A DNA stretch of 64,000 nt, taken from JBBDMU01 sp040905685. GTDB taxonomy: Bacteria; Bacteroidota; Rhodothermia; Balneolales; Natronogracilivirgulaceae. A program made the translations under genes and the position numbers. The notes beneath the pieces are model-generated. The model saw only the letters and a list, made by a program, of their open reading frames with translations, was not told where the DNA came from and did not search any database. Location: positions 1-64,000 of the forward strand of contig JBBDRB010000100.1 of assembly GCA_040905685.1 (NCBI GenBank), read 5' to 3'. Shown one piece after another: positions 15,993-24,991 of the stretch; positions within the stretch are counted from its first letter, which is position 1, and the number at the start of each line of letters is the position of its first letter.

Positions 15993-17573
15993 TCATTTTT
16001 TCTTCTTTTTCCTGATGATCTTTTCCAGGGGCTCGTCAACGTCTTCCTCCTTGAAGAAGGGTTTCCAGGAGGAGTCAGGCGGCTTTGCGGTGGCAAAACT
16101 TACCCCTATCAGCGCCAGGACGGACAAGGCTACGGCCGGGTAGGTGACTTCCTGCAGGAAAGGGTGCCAGGTGGTGAAATAGTCCTGCCCGCTAAGGTAA
16201 AAGGTCCACAGCAGCGTCGTCGCCGCCCCGCTTACAATGGAGGCCACCGCTCCGTATTTGGTGGCGCGTCTCCACAGGAAGGCCGCCAGCAGAGACGGGG
16301 TGATGGAAGCCCCGTAGACGAGATAGGCCGTATAGGCAGCGGCCAGGATGGTCGGGAACTGATCCACCAGCAGATAGGCAACACCGCCCAGCAGCAGGAC
16401 CATGGCCCGTCCGATGAATACCACCCGCTTTTCCCTGGCAGCCGGGGAGATGAAACGCTGATAGACATCACGGGTCAAATTGGTGGCCGGTATCAGTAAA
16501 AACGAATCGGCTGTGGATACTATAATCGCCATCATCGTGGATACCAGCAGCATGCCGATCATCAGGGGAACGGCGTTGAGCGCCAGTTCTGGAATGACGT
16601 TCTCTGATAAATTGGCGGTCGTATCGGCGGCCCCGCCCGGGAAAAGATCCGGGATAATGCCCTGGGCGGCGGCCACACTGCCGGTGAGGCCGAGAAACGA
16701 GATGGACGTTTCCAGCAGAATAACGCCAAAAACCCAGATCAGCACGGCCTTCTTTGCCGTACTGGCATTTTTGGCGCTGAAAATTCGCTGATATAAGTTG
16801 GCATCCCCCATCAGCAAAAGCATCGTGGGCACCAGAAAGGATATGGCTATGATCGGCCCGGAACTTCCCGCCGAGCGCTCGTTGGCCCAGTTGCCGAACA
16901 GGCTCCATTTTCCGGCCTCTTCGGCAAACGAGATGATCTCGCCTATCCCGCCTAAGGTAATGACCATGAAGACCAGGGTAAAGATCACCCCGAAGATCAT
17001 CAGGATGCCGTTGATCACATCGGTATAAACGACCGACACCATGCCGGCCAGCACGGTATAGGTAATGGCGAAAGCGGCGGTAATGACAATGCCGGCCTCG
17101 ACGCTGATCAGCCCGTCGGTTATGATGCTCAGTACACGTCCCCCGCCACGGAACTGGTAAGAGACGATCGTAATATAGGCTATGATCGTTGTTATGGTGG
17201 CCAGCACGCCGGCCGTGCTGTTGTACCGGGCCTCGAATATCTCCGGGACCGTGACTTTCCCGAAATTCCGTATCCGTTTGGCTATAAAATAAACCAGCAT
17301 GATGCCGGCCCAGGCCCCGGCACTCGACCAGAGTCCGGCCAGGCCGTTGCGATAGCCGAGCCCCGCGCCGCCAAACAGGGAACCGTTGCCAATCCAGGTG
17401 GCCAGCAGCGTGCCCACCAGCACAAACCAGGGCAGGGAGCGCCCGGCGACCATAAAATCCGCACTGTCGTTGATGCCGCGGCTTTTATAAACGCCCACGC
17501 CCACCAGGGCCAGCAGATAAACCACGATGGCTACAATGTAGGGATTGGTAATGAGCGTCTGTAGATCTGCCAA
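15993..17573 (-). CDS. Sodium:solute symporter family protein
   Basis: Inner-membrane transporter of the SSS family, 526 residues with about 13 hydrophobic helices. The first helix is IVAIVVYLLALVGVGVYKS, followed by the family pattern DSADFMVAGRSLPWFVLVGTL starting near residue 35, then TWIGNGSLFGGAGLGYRNG, and FGKVTVPEIFEARY. The middle signature helix is TVLAGMVSVVYTDVINGILM. The C-terminus is Lys-rich (IIRKKKKK). Family membership is certain; the substrate (sugar, amino acid, pantothenate or other) cannot be told. It is divergent from pyrR and shows no functional link to its neighbours. Confidence 0.9.
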   Translation of the reverse strand: MADLQTLITNPYIVAIVVYLLALVGVGVYKSRGINDSADFMVAGRSLPWFVLVGTLLATWIGNGSLFGGAGLGYRNGLAGLWSSAGAWAGIMLVYFIAKRIRNFGKVTVPEIFEARYNSTAGVLATITTIIAYITIVSYQFRGGGRVLSIITDGLISVEAGIVITAAFAITYTVLAGMVSVVYTDVINGILMIFGVIFTLVFMVITLGGIGEIISFAEEAGKWSLFGNWANERSAGSSGPIIAISFLVPTMLLLMGDANLYQRIFSAKNASTAKKAVLIWVFGVILLETSISFLGLTGSVAAAQGIIPDLFPGGAADTTANLSENVIPELALNAVPLMIGMLLVSTMMAIIVSTADSFLLIPATNLTRDVYQRFISPAAREKRVVFIGRAMVLLLGGVAYLLVDQFPTILAAAYTAYLVYGASITPSLLAAFLWRRATKYGAVASIVSGAATTLLWTFYLSGQDYFTTWHPFLQEVTYPAVALSVLALIGVSFATAKPPDSSWKPFFKEEDVDEPLEKIIRKKKKK

Positions 17574-17728
17574 TGTTTTCTCTGTTTTTAATTATACAAT
17601 TTACTGATTATAACCCATACCCCCTATTTAACAAATGTTTTCCTTTGGCTGCAAGCAGATATTACTTGATCACCATACCTGCTTTGATTAATTTATGGCG
17701 GTTTGATTTCATCTACCCTGCCCAGCCT

Positions 17729-18289
17729 TTGAAAAAAACGAAACTACTATCAGAAGAAGACCTTGACCGCACGTTCAAGCGGTTTGCCCATCAGTTTGTG
17801 GAACCTTTTGATGACCCGGGCTCCCTTGCCATCATTGGAATGCAGACCCGCGGGGTTCATATCGCCGGCAGGATCCGCAACCATATCAAAACTTTTTTCG
17901 AACTGGATGTTCCTATGGGGGTGCTGGATATCACCTTTTACCGCGATGACTACCGCACCAGATCCAATATGCCCACGGTCAGGATCACCGAAATACCGTT
18001 TGATCTGCAGGGAAAAGACGTTGTGCTCGTGGATGATGTATTGTACACCGGCCGGACGGTGCGCTCGGCCATGGAAGCCCTGATGAGCTTCGGCCGGCCT
18101 AACAGTATTCGTTTCTGCTGCATGATCGACCGCGGACACCGTGAACTTCCCATTATTGCCGATTATGTTGGCATGCATGTTCCCACCCATACGCATGAAG
18201 AAATTCAGGTAGCCCTGACCGAATTGGATGGAGAAGATGCCGTTTATGTAGTAAAAGTCGATAAGGAAAATAATGACCCCCTCCTCTGA
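17729..18289 (+). CDS. pyrR: PyrR, pyrimidine regulator / uracil phosphoribosyltransferase
   Basis: PyrR-family protein of 186 residues with a PRTase fold. The PRPP-binding motif is VVLVDDVLYTGRTVRSAMEA at about residues 92-111. AIIGMQTRGVHIAGRI, GVLDITFYRDDYRT, CCMIDRGHRELPI and ADYVGMHVPT are family hallmarks. The start is set at TTG 17729, where homology begins (KKTKLLSEEDLDRTF); the frame runs up to an ATG at 17573 but that part is unlike PyrR and reaches the start of the symporter gene. It overlaps pyrB by 17 bp. I saw no recognisable PyrR-type attenuator upstream, so whether it acts as an RNA regulator here is open. Confidence 0.92.
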   Translation: MKKTKLLSEEDLDRTFKRFAHQFVEPFDDPGSLAIIGMQTRGVHIAGRIRNHIKTFFELDVPMGVLDITFYRDDYRTRSNMPTVRITEIPFDLQGKDVVLVDDVLYTGRTVRSAMEALMSFGRPNSIRFCCMIDRGHRELPIIADYVGMHVPTHTHEEIQVALTELDGEDAVYVVKVDKENNDPLL

Positions 18290-19220
18290 TCCATCGTACG
18301 CGTTCAGTCACCGCCACCTGCTTGGTCTGGTTGACTATTCGAAAGAAGACATCAGTCATATTCTGGATCAGGCAAAGAAGTTTCTCGAAATCCTGAACCG
18401 GCCGGTCCCCAAGATCCCGACACTGAGGGATAAAACAATCGTAAACCTCTTTTACGAGAACAGCACGCGGACCCGGCTCTCGTTCGAGCTGGCCCAGAAA
18501 CGAATGGGCGCTGATGTCATGAATTTTTCAAGCAGCTCGTCGAGTGTCAACAAAGGCGAATCCCTGAAAGACACCATCCGTAATATTGAGTCCATGAAGA
18601 TCGATATGGTCGTCTGCCGCCATGAGAGTCCGGGCGTCGCTCACTTTCTGGCGCGCACCGTCGATGCGGCCATCATCAATGCCGGAGACGGACCGCATGA
18701 ACACCCCACCCAGGCCCTGCTGGATATGTTTTCCATGGAGCAGAAATTCAATCGCCTGGCCGGACTGAAAGTCGCCATCATCGGCGACATCCTGCACAGC
18801 CGCGTTGTGCGGTCCAACATCCTCGGTCTGGTCAAAATTGGCGCCGAGGTGGTGGTCTGCGGACCTAAAACCCTCATGCCGGTCTTTGTCGAAGAACTGG
18901 GGGTGACCGTCTCCCACAATCTTGATGAAACGCTTGGCTGGTGTGATGTCGCCATGGCCCTGCGCATTCAGATGGAACGGCAGGAACAGGGGTTGTTTCC
19001 CAGCCTCAGGGAATACCACGAATGTTTCGGCATTAAAAAAATACACCTCGAGAAATATCCGGACTTCACCATCATGCATCCGGGTCCTGTTAACCGGGGT
19101 GTGGAACTGGAAAGTGAAGTGGCCGACAGCGATCGGGCCATTATCCTGAACCAGGTCACCAACGGTCTGGCCGTCCGGATGGCCGTACTGTATCTGCTGT
19201 CCGGCGGAAGCCGGGTTTAA
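18273..19220 (+). CDS. pyrB: Aspartate carbamoyltransferase catalytic subunit
   Basis: Second step of de novo pyrimidine synthesis (carbamoyl phosphate plus aspartate), 315 residues, normal length. The carbamoyl-phosphate site is FYENSTRTRLSFE at about residues 52-64, with SSSSSSVNKGESLKDT following. HPTQALLDMFSM and the C-terminal HPGPVNRGVEL are also diagnostic. It overlaps pyrR by 17 bp, consistent with translational coupling and shared regulation, as in Gram-positive and many other pyr operons. No pyrI regulatory subunit is present and the downstream neighbour is convergent. Confidence 0.97.
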   Translation: MTPSSDPSYAFSHRHLLGLVDYSKEDISHILDQAKKFLEILNRPVPKIPTLRDKTIVNLFYENSTRTRLSFELAQKRMGADVMNFSSSSSSVNKGESLKDTIRNIESMKIDMVVCRHESPGVAHFLARTVDAAIINAGDGPHEHPTQALLDMFSMEQKFNRLAGLKVAIIGDILHSRVVRSNILGLVKIGAEVVVCGPKTLMPVFVEELGVTVSHNLDETLGWCDVAMALRIQMERQEQGLFPSLREYHECFGIKKIHLEKYPDFTIMHPGPVNRGVELESEVADSDRAIILNQVTNGLAVRMAVLYLLSGGSRV

Positions 19221-19229
19221 AAGCACCCT

Positions 19230-22200
19230 TTACAGGATCACGGCACTTTTTAGATCCGCCATGCTCACCAGCCGGCCTCCCGGAAAACCGGTATACAAAA
19301 TATATACCCGCTCATCGGGGATGCTCACTGCAGTTAGCTTTTCAAATGCTTCCTGATACACCTTCAGCTGGCCGGCATAACCCTGGTCATTCGAAAACTC
19401 CACCAGAAGGCTCTCATCGGGCAAAGCCGTCTTGAAATCGATCAGGCTCCAGTTGCCCCGGCCATCGCGGATAAGCAGATCAATGGTGCCCCGTATAAAT
19501 CCGGCCCCGGCGGTATCCTCAACCTCAAACGCGGCTTCTTTCATGAGGCGCGTTGACGCGGGGAAACCGCTCCTCAGGCAGGCCCGGGCATTGGCCAGGT
19601 GACGGTTTAGGGTCTCTTTATTATCCCGTACGAGCCTCTCCGCATCCCGGTAGCCCAGCGATGCGGCCAGATTAACCATCAGTTCACCGGGAATGGCCGC
19701 CGACTGATCGATTTCAAGGGCCCGGTGCACGAGGGTGCCGGCGTCGGCGGCACTCAGGGTGATCCACTGATCTTGCACCGCCCAGCCTTCCACGGCACCT
19801 TCTTTGGCCTGACTGACTGATTTTACCCTGCCGGAGCCCGCATCGGACACGGCCCGGATCTTATCGAGTCCGGCCATCTTCCGGTTTTGAGATCCCTGCC
19901 CGGTTGCTATCCGGAACCCCTGCCGGACCCTGGATGATAATTCCTCGATTTTTTGGATATCCGGCACATCATGCACAAACAGGTCAGGCTCACCGGCGTC
20001 GCTGACGGCATTCATCCAATCCTGAAGCAGGCAGGAAAACGAGCCCTTTGTTATATTGGCGCCCTTTGCGTAGCCGGTAGTGTGGCCCAGCAGCAGATGG
20101 GTTTCCGCCCTGGTTGCTGCCACGTAAAACAAACGGATCAATTCGGCCTTTTCCCTTTGCCTGCATTGTTCTTTGATCAGGTTATGAATGGCCGATACAT
20201 TTTTATCGCCTCTCCCATCCCGGTCTTTCGGGGTATAGGAAAAGACAGGCAGACCCAGCAAAGGGTCATCTACCGGCGTTTCATAAATCCGGCTGCCCCC
20301 CTGGTTAGGGCCGGCACACATATCCGGCAGGACAACCATCGGAAATTCCAGGCCTTTCGATCCGTGTACGGTCATCAGCTGAATGACGCCGGGTTCGGCA
20401 AGTTCCGCATCGGCTTCAGCCACGGCTTCCTCCATCTGCAGCCGCAGGAAATTAACGATCTCAAACAGGTTTCCCCGCCCCCTGGATTCAAGCTGACGAA
20501 TGATATCGATAAGTTTAATGGCGTTTTGCCCGGCCTGGGGATCCCGCAGGTATCCGTTTAGAAAATTGCTGTCAAAGACGGCTTCTTCCAGCAGCTCGGA
20601 AACCCTTGAATATGGCGTTTTATTCCTAAGCTCCTTCAGAAAGGAGATCATACCCAGTGCCAGTTTATCGGGGGGGGTAAACGCATCCTCCCCCCAATTT
20701 TGCCAGTCCCGGGCAGCCAGCCAGTAGGTGGGATAAGCCTTGCCCCGGCCCTCCTCATCCATGGCATTGCGCAGGGTCAGCAGGCCCGGGTCGGACAGGC
20801 CCACAAACGGGGAGCGCAGTACGCCGGCAAATGACAGATCATCAAAGGCATCCTGCAGAAAGGCCAGCAGGTTATTGCAATCCATAATCACCTGGCGGTT
20901 GAAGAAACTGCGCCCGCTGCTCACCGTAAAGGCCAGGCCATAAAGGTTTAGGGCCTGCTCGTAATAATGTTGATTTTTACGTCTTTTGAACAGCATTCCA
21001 ACGGCCGTTTGCCCCTGATCCATTAAACCGGCAATGCGCTCGTAGCCCGGAACCCGGCCCTTCCTGATCCGATCCAAAAAATCGGCTATGCGCAGGGCTT
21101 CCATCCGGCAGGCATCGTCCTCGAATAATTTTCTGGCCGGCGGACTCAACTCCTCCAGTTCAGGAATGGGGCCGGGCCCTTCGAGGATGCGGATCTCTCC
21201 GGGATGATTTTTCTGTTTCCCGATCTCGTTGTCCGGCCTCAGTAACCTTTGGGCTTCCGCCATATAGGGTTGCCTGTCCTCTTCCTGATTAAAACAGAAA
21301 TCAAACAGCCGGTTCACAAAGTTGATCACGCTGTCATTAGACCGGAAAGACCAGGATAAGCGAAACTCATGGTAAGCGGCCGGGTTCGCCATCTGAAGTT
21401 CCTCGCGGGTCCGGCTCATCATCGTCGCATTGCTGCCGCGAAATCCGTAGATCGCCTGTTTGATATCGCCGACGACCAGCACCTTGCTTTCGGTGTTCAG
21501 TGAAGCCAGGGCTTTGATGATCTCCCATTGCCTGATATCGGTATCCTGAAATTCATCAATCATGATGAAGCGGAAGCGGTCACTTAATGACCGGGCAATG
21601 TTCGGTTTCCTGATGAACAGCCGGCGAATGAACCAGATAATGTCGTCAAAATTCAGGGTCCGGCTGCTCACCCTTTTATACCGCATGAAAGCAGACCATC
21701 TGAGGCTAAGGTCGGCTATTTCGATGAGGCTGTGATAGGTCTCATGATTGGCGTTAAAATCATCGTTGTCCCGATAGGCTTTCAGTTCCCTCAGCGCTTT
21801 TGGCTCGTCGCTGAGGTATTGTTCCAGGGGCTCAATGCTTTTGTTGTGATCGCAGTATTCCTTAATTAGCGGGTCGAGCCGCCCGGCAACGATCGGCTTG
21901 TGTTCATTTACGATCCTATTTTTCCGGATGCTGCCCTTGCCGGTTATCATCGCCGGCATATCGTCCCAGGATTGAAGCTGTTCCGGATTTTTGAACCAGT
22001 GCCTGTTAGCCTCCACGATCGCCCATGCCTGGTCCTTTACCGGTTTTTGGCGGGCCTTCATATCCAGCAGGAGAGATCCGAGGCTATTCAGGTAACCGTT
22101 TGGACTCATCCGGGCGATGGGCAGCAGGTCTTCTTCATCGTGGCCGCACAGCTTGTTAAGGAACTTTTCAAGGATGGCCGGACGCATGATGTTCAACTGG

Positions 22201-22739
22201 GTCTGTAGCGGAGGATGATCTTTGTAGATCTTATAGAACTCTTTAAGCAGGTTTTGCTTCAGGAGGATCTCATCGTAGGGACCGAGGATCTCAAATCCGC
22301 TATCCAGATAGCAGGTAGCCTGCCTGCCGCCGGAACCGTTATCCAGCTTGGCGGGGAACCGCGTGATGGGCATTTCGGCCACTTCGTCGGGATAATATTT
22401 AAGGATGCGGCTGCAGAAGGAGTGAAAGGTTGAGATATAATTTTTGGAGAAATCACGTTTCTGACGGATCAGGTGACGCCGCTTTTTCTCATCGCCTTCC
22501 GTTTCAATAGCGCTGCTGATGGCCTGGTACACGCGTTCCCGCATTTCAGCGGCCGCATAATCCGTGAAGGTCATGGCCAGGATCTGATCGAGGGTACAGC
22601 CTTCTTCTTTCACCTGATGAAGAATACGGTTCGTCAGGTTATAGGTTTTTCCCGTGCCCGCCCCGGCCTCGACAACGATATTCCCTTCTGCTTTCTTTAG
22701 CTCATGTGTAAGTTGTTCGAGGGTAATTCCGGAATTCAT
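19230..22739 (-). CDS. RecB/AddA-like UvrD helicase with C-terminal nuclease domain
   Basis: ATP-dependent helicase-nuclease of 1169 residues, probably for double-strand-break end processing. Superfamily 1A motifs occur in order: EAGAGTGKTYNLTNR (Walker A, about residue 20), MTFTDYAAAEMRERV, MIDEFQDTDIRQWEII, VVGDIKQAIYGFRGSN, SWSFRSNDSVINFVNR, MTVHGSKGLEFPMVVLPDM and RLFYVAATRAE. The C-terminus has a PD-(D/E)XK nuclease core: FIRGTIDLLIRDGRGNWSLI, then DFKTA. This is the AddA/RecB architecture. The partner subunit (AddB or RecC/RecD) is not adjacent; pyrB is convergent and a DUF4197 gene divergent. No iron-sulfur cysteine cluster is apparent. Confidence 0.9.
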   Translation of the reverse strand: MNSGITLEQLTHELKKAEGNIVVEAGAGTGKTYNLTNRILHQVKEEGCTLDQILAMTFTDYAAAEMRERVYQAISSAIETEGDEKKRRHLIRQKRDFSKNYISTFHSFCSRILKYYPDEVAEMPITRFPAKLDNGSGGRQATCYLDSGFEILGPYDEILLKQNLLKEFYKIYKDHPPLQTQLNIMRPAILEKFLNKLCGHDEEDLLPIARMSPNGYLNSLGSLLLDMKARQKPVKDQAWAIVEANRHWFKNPEQLQSWDDMPAMITGKGSIRKNRIVNEHKPIVAGRLDPLIKEYCDHNKSIEPLEQYLSDEPKALRELKAYRDNDDFNANHETYHSLIEIADLSLRWSAFMRYKRVSSRTLNFDDIIWFIRRLFIRKPNIARSLSDRFRFIMIDEFQDTDIRQWEIIKALASLNTESKVLVVGDIKQAIYGFRGSNATMMSRTREELQMANPAAYHEFRLSWSFRSNDSVINFVNRLFDFCFNQEEDRQPYMAEAQRLLRPDNEIGKQKNHPGEIRILEGPGPIPELEELSPPARKLFEDDACRMEALRIADFLDRIRKGRVPGYERIAGLMDQGQTAVGMLFKRRKNQHYYEQALNLYGLAFTVSSGRSFFNRQVIMDCNNLLAFLQDAFDDLSFAGVLRSPFVGLSDPGLLTLRNAMDEEGRGKAYPTYWLAARDWQNWGEDAFTPPDKLALGMISFLKELRNKTPYSRVSELLEEAVFDSNFLNGYLRDPQAGQNAIKLIDIIRQLESRGRGNLFEIVNFLRLQMEEAVAEADAELAEPGVIQLMTVHGSKGLEFPMVVLPDMCAGPNQGGSRIYETPVDDPLLGLPVFSYTPKDRDGRGDKNVSAIHNLIKEQCRQREKAELIRLFYVAATRAETHLLLGHTTGYAKGANITKGSFSCLLQDWMNAVSDAGEPDLFVHDVPDIQKIEELSSRVRQGFRIATGQGSQNRKMAGLDKIRAVSDAGSGRVKSVSQAKEGAVEGWAVQDQWITLSAADAGTLVHRALEIDQSAAIPGELMVNLAASLGYRDAERLVRDNKETLNRHLANARACLRSGFPASTRLMKEAAFEVEDTAGAGFIRGTIDLLIRDGRGNWSLIDFKTALPDESLLVEFSNDQGYAGQLKVYQEAFEKLTAVSIPDERVYILYTGFPGGRLVSMADLKSAVIL

Positions 22740-22862
22740 GTGGGTAATATATCATCTGTTTATTTAACCACAAAACCCACCATGAATAATTGACCGGGAG
22801 CAGGGATATCCCTATTGTACAGGTCGTACCTTTACAGCAATTCTGAACCCATTGAAACTGCA

Positions 22863-23576
22863 ATGCGCCTGAGCCTGGTTTTGTCTTTAATGTTGTCATT
22901 TTTATGGACCGCCGGATGCGAACCGGTCCGTGAGCTGATCGAAACGGGTTCCGGCGGAGCCAAGCTGACCGAAGACGAGGTTATAGCCGGCTTACGCCAG
23001 GCCCTGGAGGTGGGGGCCGAATCAGCGGGCGATCAGGCCTCGGAAGAAGGAGGGTTTTATGATAACCCCCGTCTGTTCATCCCCTTTCCCGAAGATATGG
23101 ACCGGGTTGAAGAAACCCTGCGGGGATTGGGCCTGAATACCCTGGTGGATAATTTTATCGAGCAGCTCAATCGTTCAGCCGAACAGGCTGCGGCCGATGC
23201 CGCACCTATTTTCCTGAACGCCATTGGCCGTATTACCATTCAGGACGGACTGGACATTTTACAGGGCCCTGATCACGCCGCCACCCGGTATTTGCAACGC
23301 CAGACATCCACTGAGCTGGCGGCCGCCTTCCGCCCGGTTATTGAGCAGGCCATGGAGGCGACCCTGGCAACCCGGTACTGGGAAAATATAGCCACACGGT
23401 ATAACCAGATTCCATTGGCCGCCAACGTCGAAACCGATTTGACCGGCTATACCACAAACCGGGCCATCGATGGTCTGTTCGTCCTGATAGAAGAGGCTGA
23501 ACGCGAAATCAGGAATAATCCGGCCGCACGGGGCACCGACCTGCTGAGAAGGGTGTTTGGTGGCCAGGATGAATAA
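22863..23576 (+). CDS. DUF4197-domain lipoprotein
   Basis: Predicted lipoprotein of 237 residues. The signal peptide starts with MRLSLVLSLMLSFLW and ends at a lipobox (WTAGC). The mature protein matches DUF4197: GLRQALEVGAESAGDQASEE, NPRLFIPFPEDMDRVEETLR, GLGLNTLVDNFIEQLNRSAE and DGLDILQGPDHAATRYLQ, ending with TNRAIDGLFVLIEEAEREIR. I place the start at 22863, directly before the signal peptide; the frame is open to 22815. DUF4197 proteins are widespread in Bacteroidota and Proteobacteria and have no settled function. Confidence 0.88.
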   Translation: MRLSLVLSLMLSFLWTAGCEPVRELIETGSGGAKLTEDEVIAGLRQALEVGAESAGDQASEEGGFYDNPRLFIPFPEDMDRVEETLRGLGLNTLVDNFIEQLNRSAEQAAADAAPIFLNAIGRITIQDGLDILQGPDHAATRYLQRQTSTELAAAFRPVIEQAMEATLATRYWENIATRYNQIPLAANVETDLTGYTTNRAIDGLFVLIEEAEREIRNNPAARGTDLLRRVFGGQDE

Positions 23577-23581
23577 TACTT

Positions 23582-23608
23582 TTGATGAGCGCAGGAATTT
23601 GTTATAAT
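23582..23608 (+). promoter_or_regulatory. Candidate promoter of the nucleoside permease gene
   Basis: A perfect TATAAT at 23603-23608 follows TTGATG at 23582-23587 with a 15-bp spacer, shorter than optimal. It lies 72 bp before the permease start. The -10 element is clear; the -35 assignment is uncertain. Confidence 0.35.
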
Positions 23609-23679
23609 CCACAGGTAAATAATTTAACATTGCTTCGCATCTATTTTTAATCATATTAATCAAAAACTTAATTGATATC

Positions 23680-24951
23680 ATGGCCACAAGCAGTTCGATA
23701 GTACCGCGACTAAGTCTGATGATGTTCCTGCAGTTTTTCATCTGGGGTGCATGGTATACTTCCATAGCCGTATATATGTCGGCTGAGGGAATGGGCAGGC
23801 TCACCCACTGGCCTTTTACCGTAAACCCGATAGCGGCCATCATTGCCCCTTTTTTCCTGGGATTGGTCGCCGACCGGTTTTTCCCCACGGAAAAAGTTCT
23901 GGGGACCCTGCATCTGTTTGGCGGGGTGGTTCTGTTCATGGTACCCGCCACGAGCGCCGACCCGACCCTGTTCATCACCCTTTTGCTGCTGTACAACATC
24001 TGCTATATGCCGACCATGGGCTTATCCAATTCCCTGGCCTTTCATAACATTGAAAGCCAGGAAAAACAGTTTCCGGTCATACGGGTATTCGGGACCATAG
24101 GCTGGATCGTGGCCGGACTGACAATCAGTTTCGTTCTGGGCGGCATTTTAGGCACGGTTGTAGAAGCCACACCCATCCCTCTTTACACAGCGGCGACCGC
24201 CAGCATCATACTGGGCCTGTATAGCTTCACTCTGCCTCATACCCCCCCGTCGGCCAAAGGGGAAAAAATATCCCTCCGTAGCATTGTCGGACTGGATGCA
24301 TTCAAGACACTGGGCAGCCGGCCTTTTTATGTTTTTATAATCAGCTCCCTGCTGATCAGCATTCCGCTGGCGGCCTACTATAACTTTACGCAGATCTTTC
24401 TGGGCGATTCCGGGTTCCGGAATATTGCCGGCATTCAGACGATCGGTCAGGTCTCGGAAGTCCTGTTTATGCTGCTCATTCCGTTATTCTTCAGAAAACT
24501 GGGGGTAAAATGGATGCTTGTGATCGGCATGCTGGCCTGGGTGGTCCGTTATGCCCTGTTTGCCCTGGGCGCCCCGGATACCGTTCAGTGGATGATCATA
24601 ATGGGAATTGCCATGCACGGACTGTGTTACGACTTTTTCTTCGTTACCGGACAAATCTATGTGGATAAAAAGTCAACGAAAAAGATCCGGGGGCAGGCAC
24701 AGGGTTTTCTTATCCTCATTACCTATGGGGTGGGCATGCTGATCGGCGCCCAGATTGCCGGAAATGTGTACAACGGTTTCCTGGGCGATCAGGATTCCCT
24801 TACCCTGCAGCAATGGTATGAGTTCTGGTGGATTCCTGCATTATTTGCCGCGGCGGTGATGATCTTCTTTATGATCACGTTTAATGACCGCGTCAGGGGC
24901 GAAGAAGAAAAGGCGGAAGGTGATCCTAAGGATACCAGGGGACCCAAATAA
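23680..24951 (+). CDS. MFS nucleoside:H+ symporter (NupG-like)
   Basis: Major-facilitator transporter of 423 residues with about 12 hydrophobic helices, resembling the nucleoside:H+ symporter family. The first helix region is LSLMMFLQFFIWGAWYTS; the loop with GLVADRFFPTEKVLG is the MFS motif A equivalent, and MGLSNSLAFHNIES and FPVIRVFGTIGWIVAGL are family-like. The C-terminus is charged (EEEKAEGDPKDTRGPK). It is convergent with a Gfo/Idh/MocA oxidoreductase gene; the two families are often neighbours in Bacteroidota. Substrate is inferred from family only. Confidence 0.85.
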   Translation: MATSSSIVPRLSLMMFLQFFIWGAWYTSIAVYMSAEGMGRLTHWPFTVNPIAAIIAPFFLGLVADRFFPTEKVLGTLHLFGGVVLFMVPATSADPTLFITLLLLYNICYMPTMGLSNSLAFHNIESQEKQFPVIRVFGTIGWIVAGLTISFVLGGILGTVVEATPIPLYTAATASIILGLYSFTLPHTPPSAKGEKISLRSIVGLDAFKTLGSRPFYVFIISSLLISIPLAAYYNFTQIFLGDSGFRNIAGIQTIGQVSEVLFMLLIPLFFRKLGVKWMLVIGMLAWVVRYALFALGAPDTVQWMIIMGIAMHGLCYDFFFVTGQIYVDKKSTKKIRGQAQGFLILITYGVGMLIGAQIAGNVYNGFLGDQDSLTLQQWYEFWWIPALFAAAVMIFFMITFNDRVRGEEEKAEGDPKDTRGPK

Positions 24952-24991
24952 ATAACAGGTCCCTGTATCCTAAGATCTGCGGGGATTGGGA

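Noticed and set aside
17573..17728. Upstream ATG for pyrR
   Set aside because: The 52 extra residues do not look like PyrR and run up to the first base of the divergent symporter gene.
17574..17728. PyrR-binding attenuator upstream of pyrR
   Set aside because: No terminator/antiterminator pair was seen; only weak AAGCAG/CTGCTT arms far apart.
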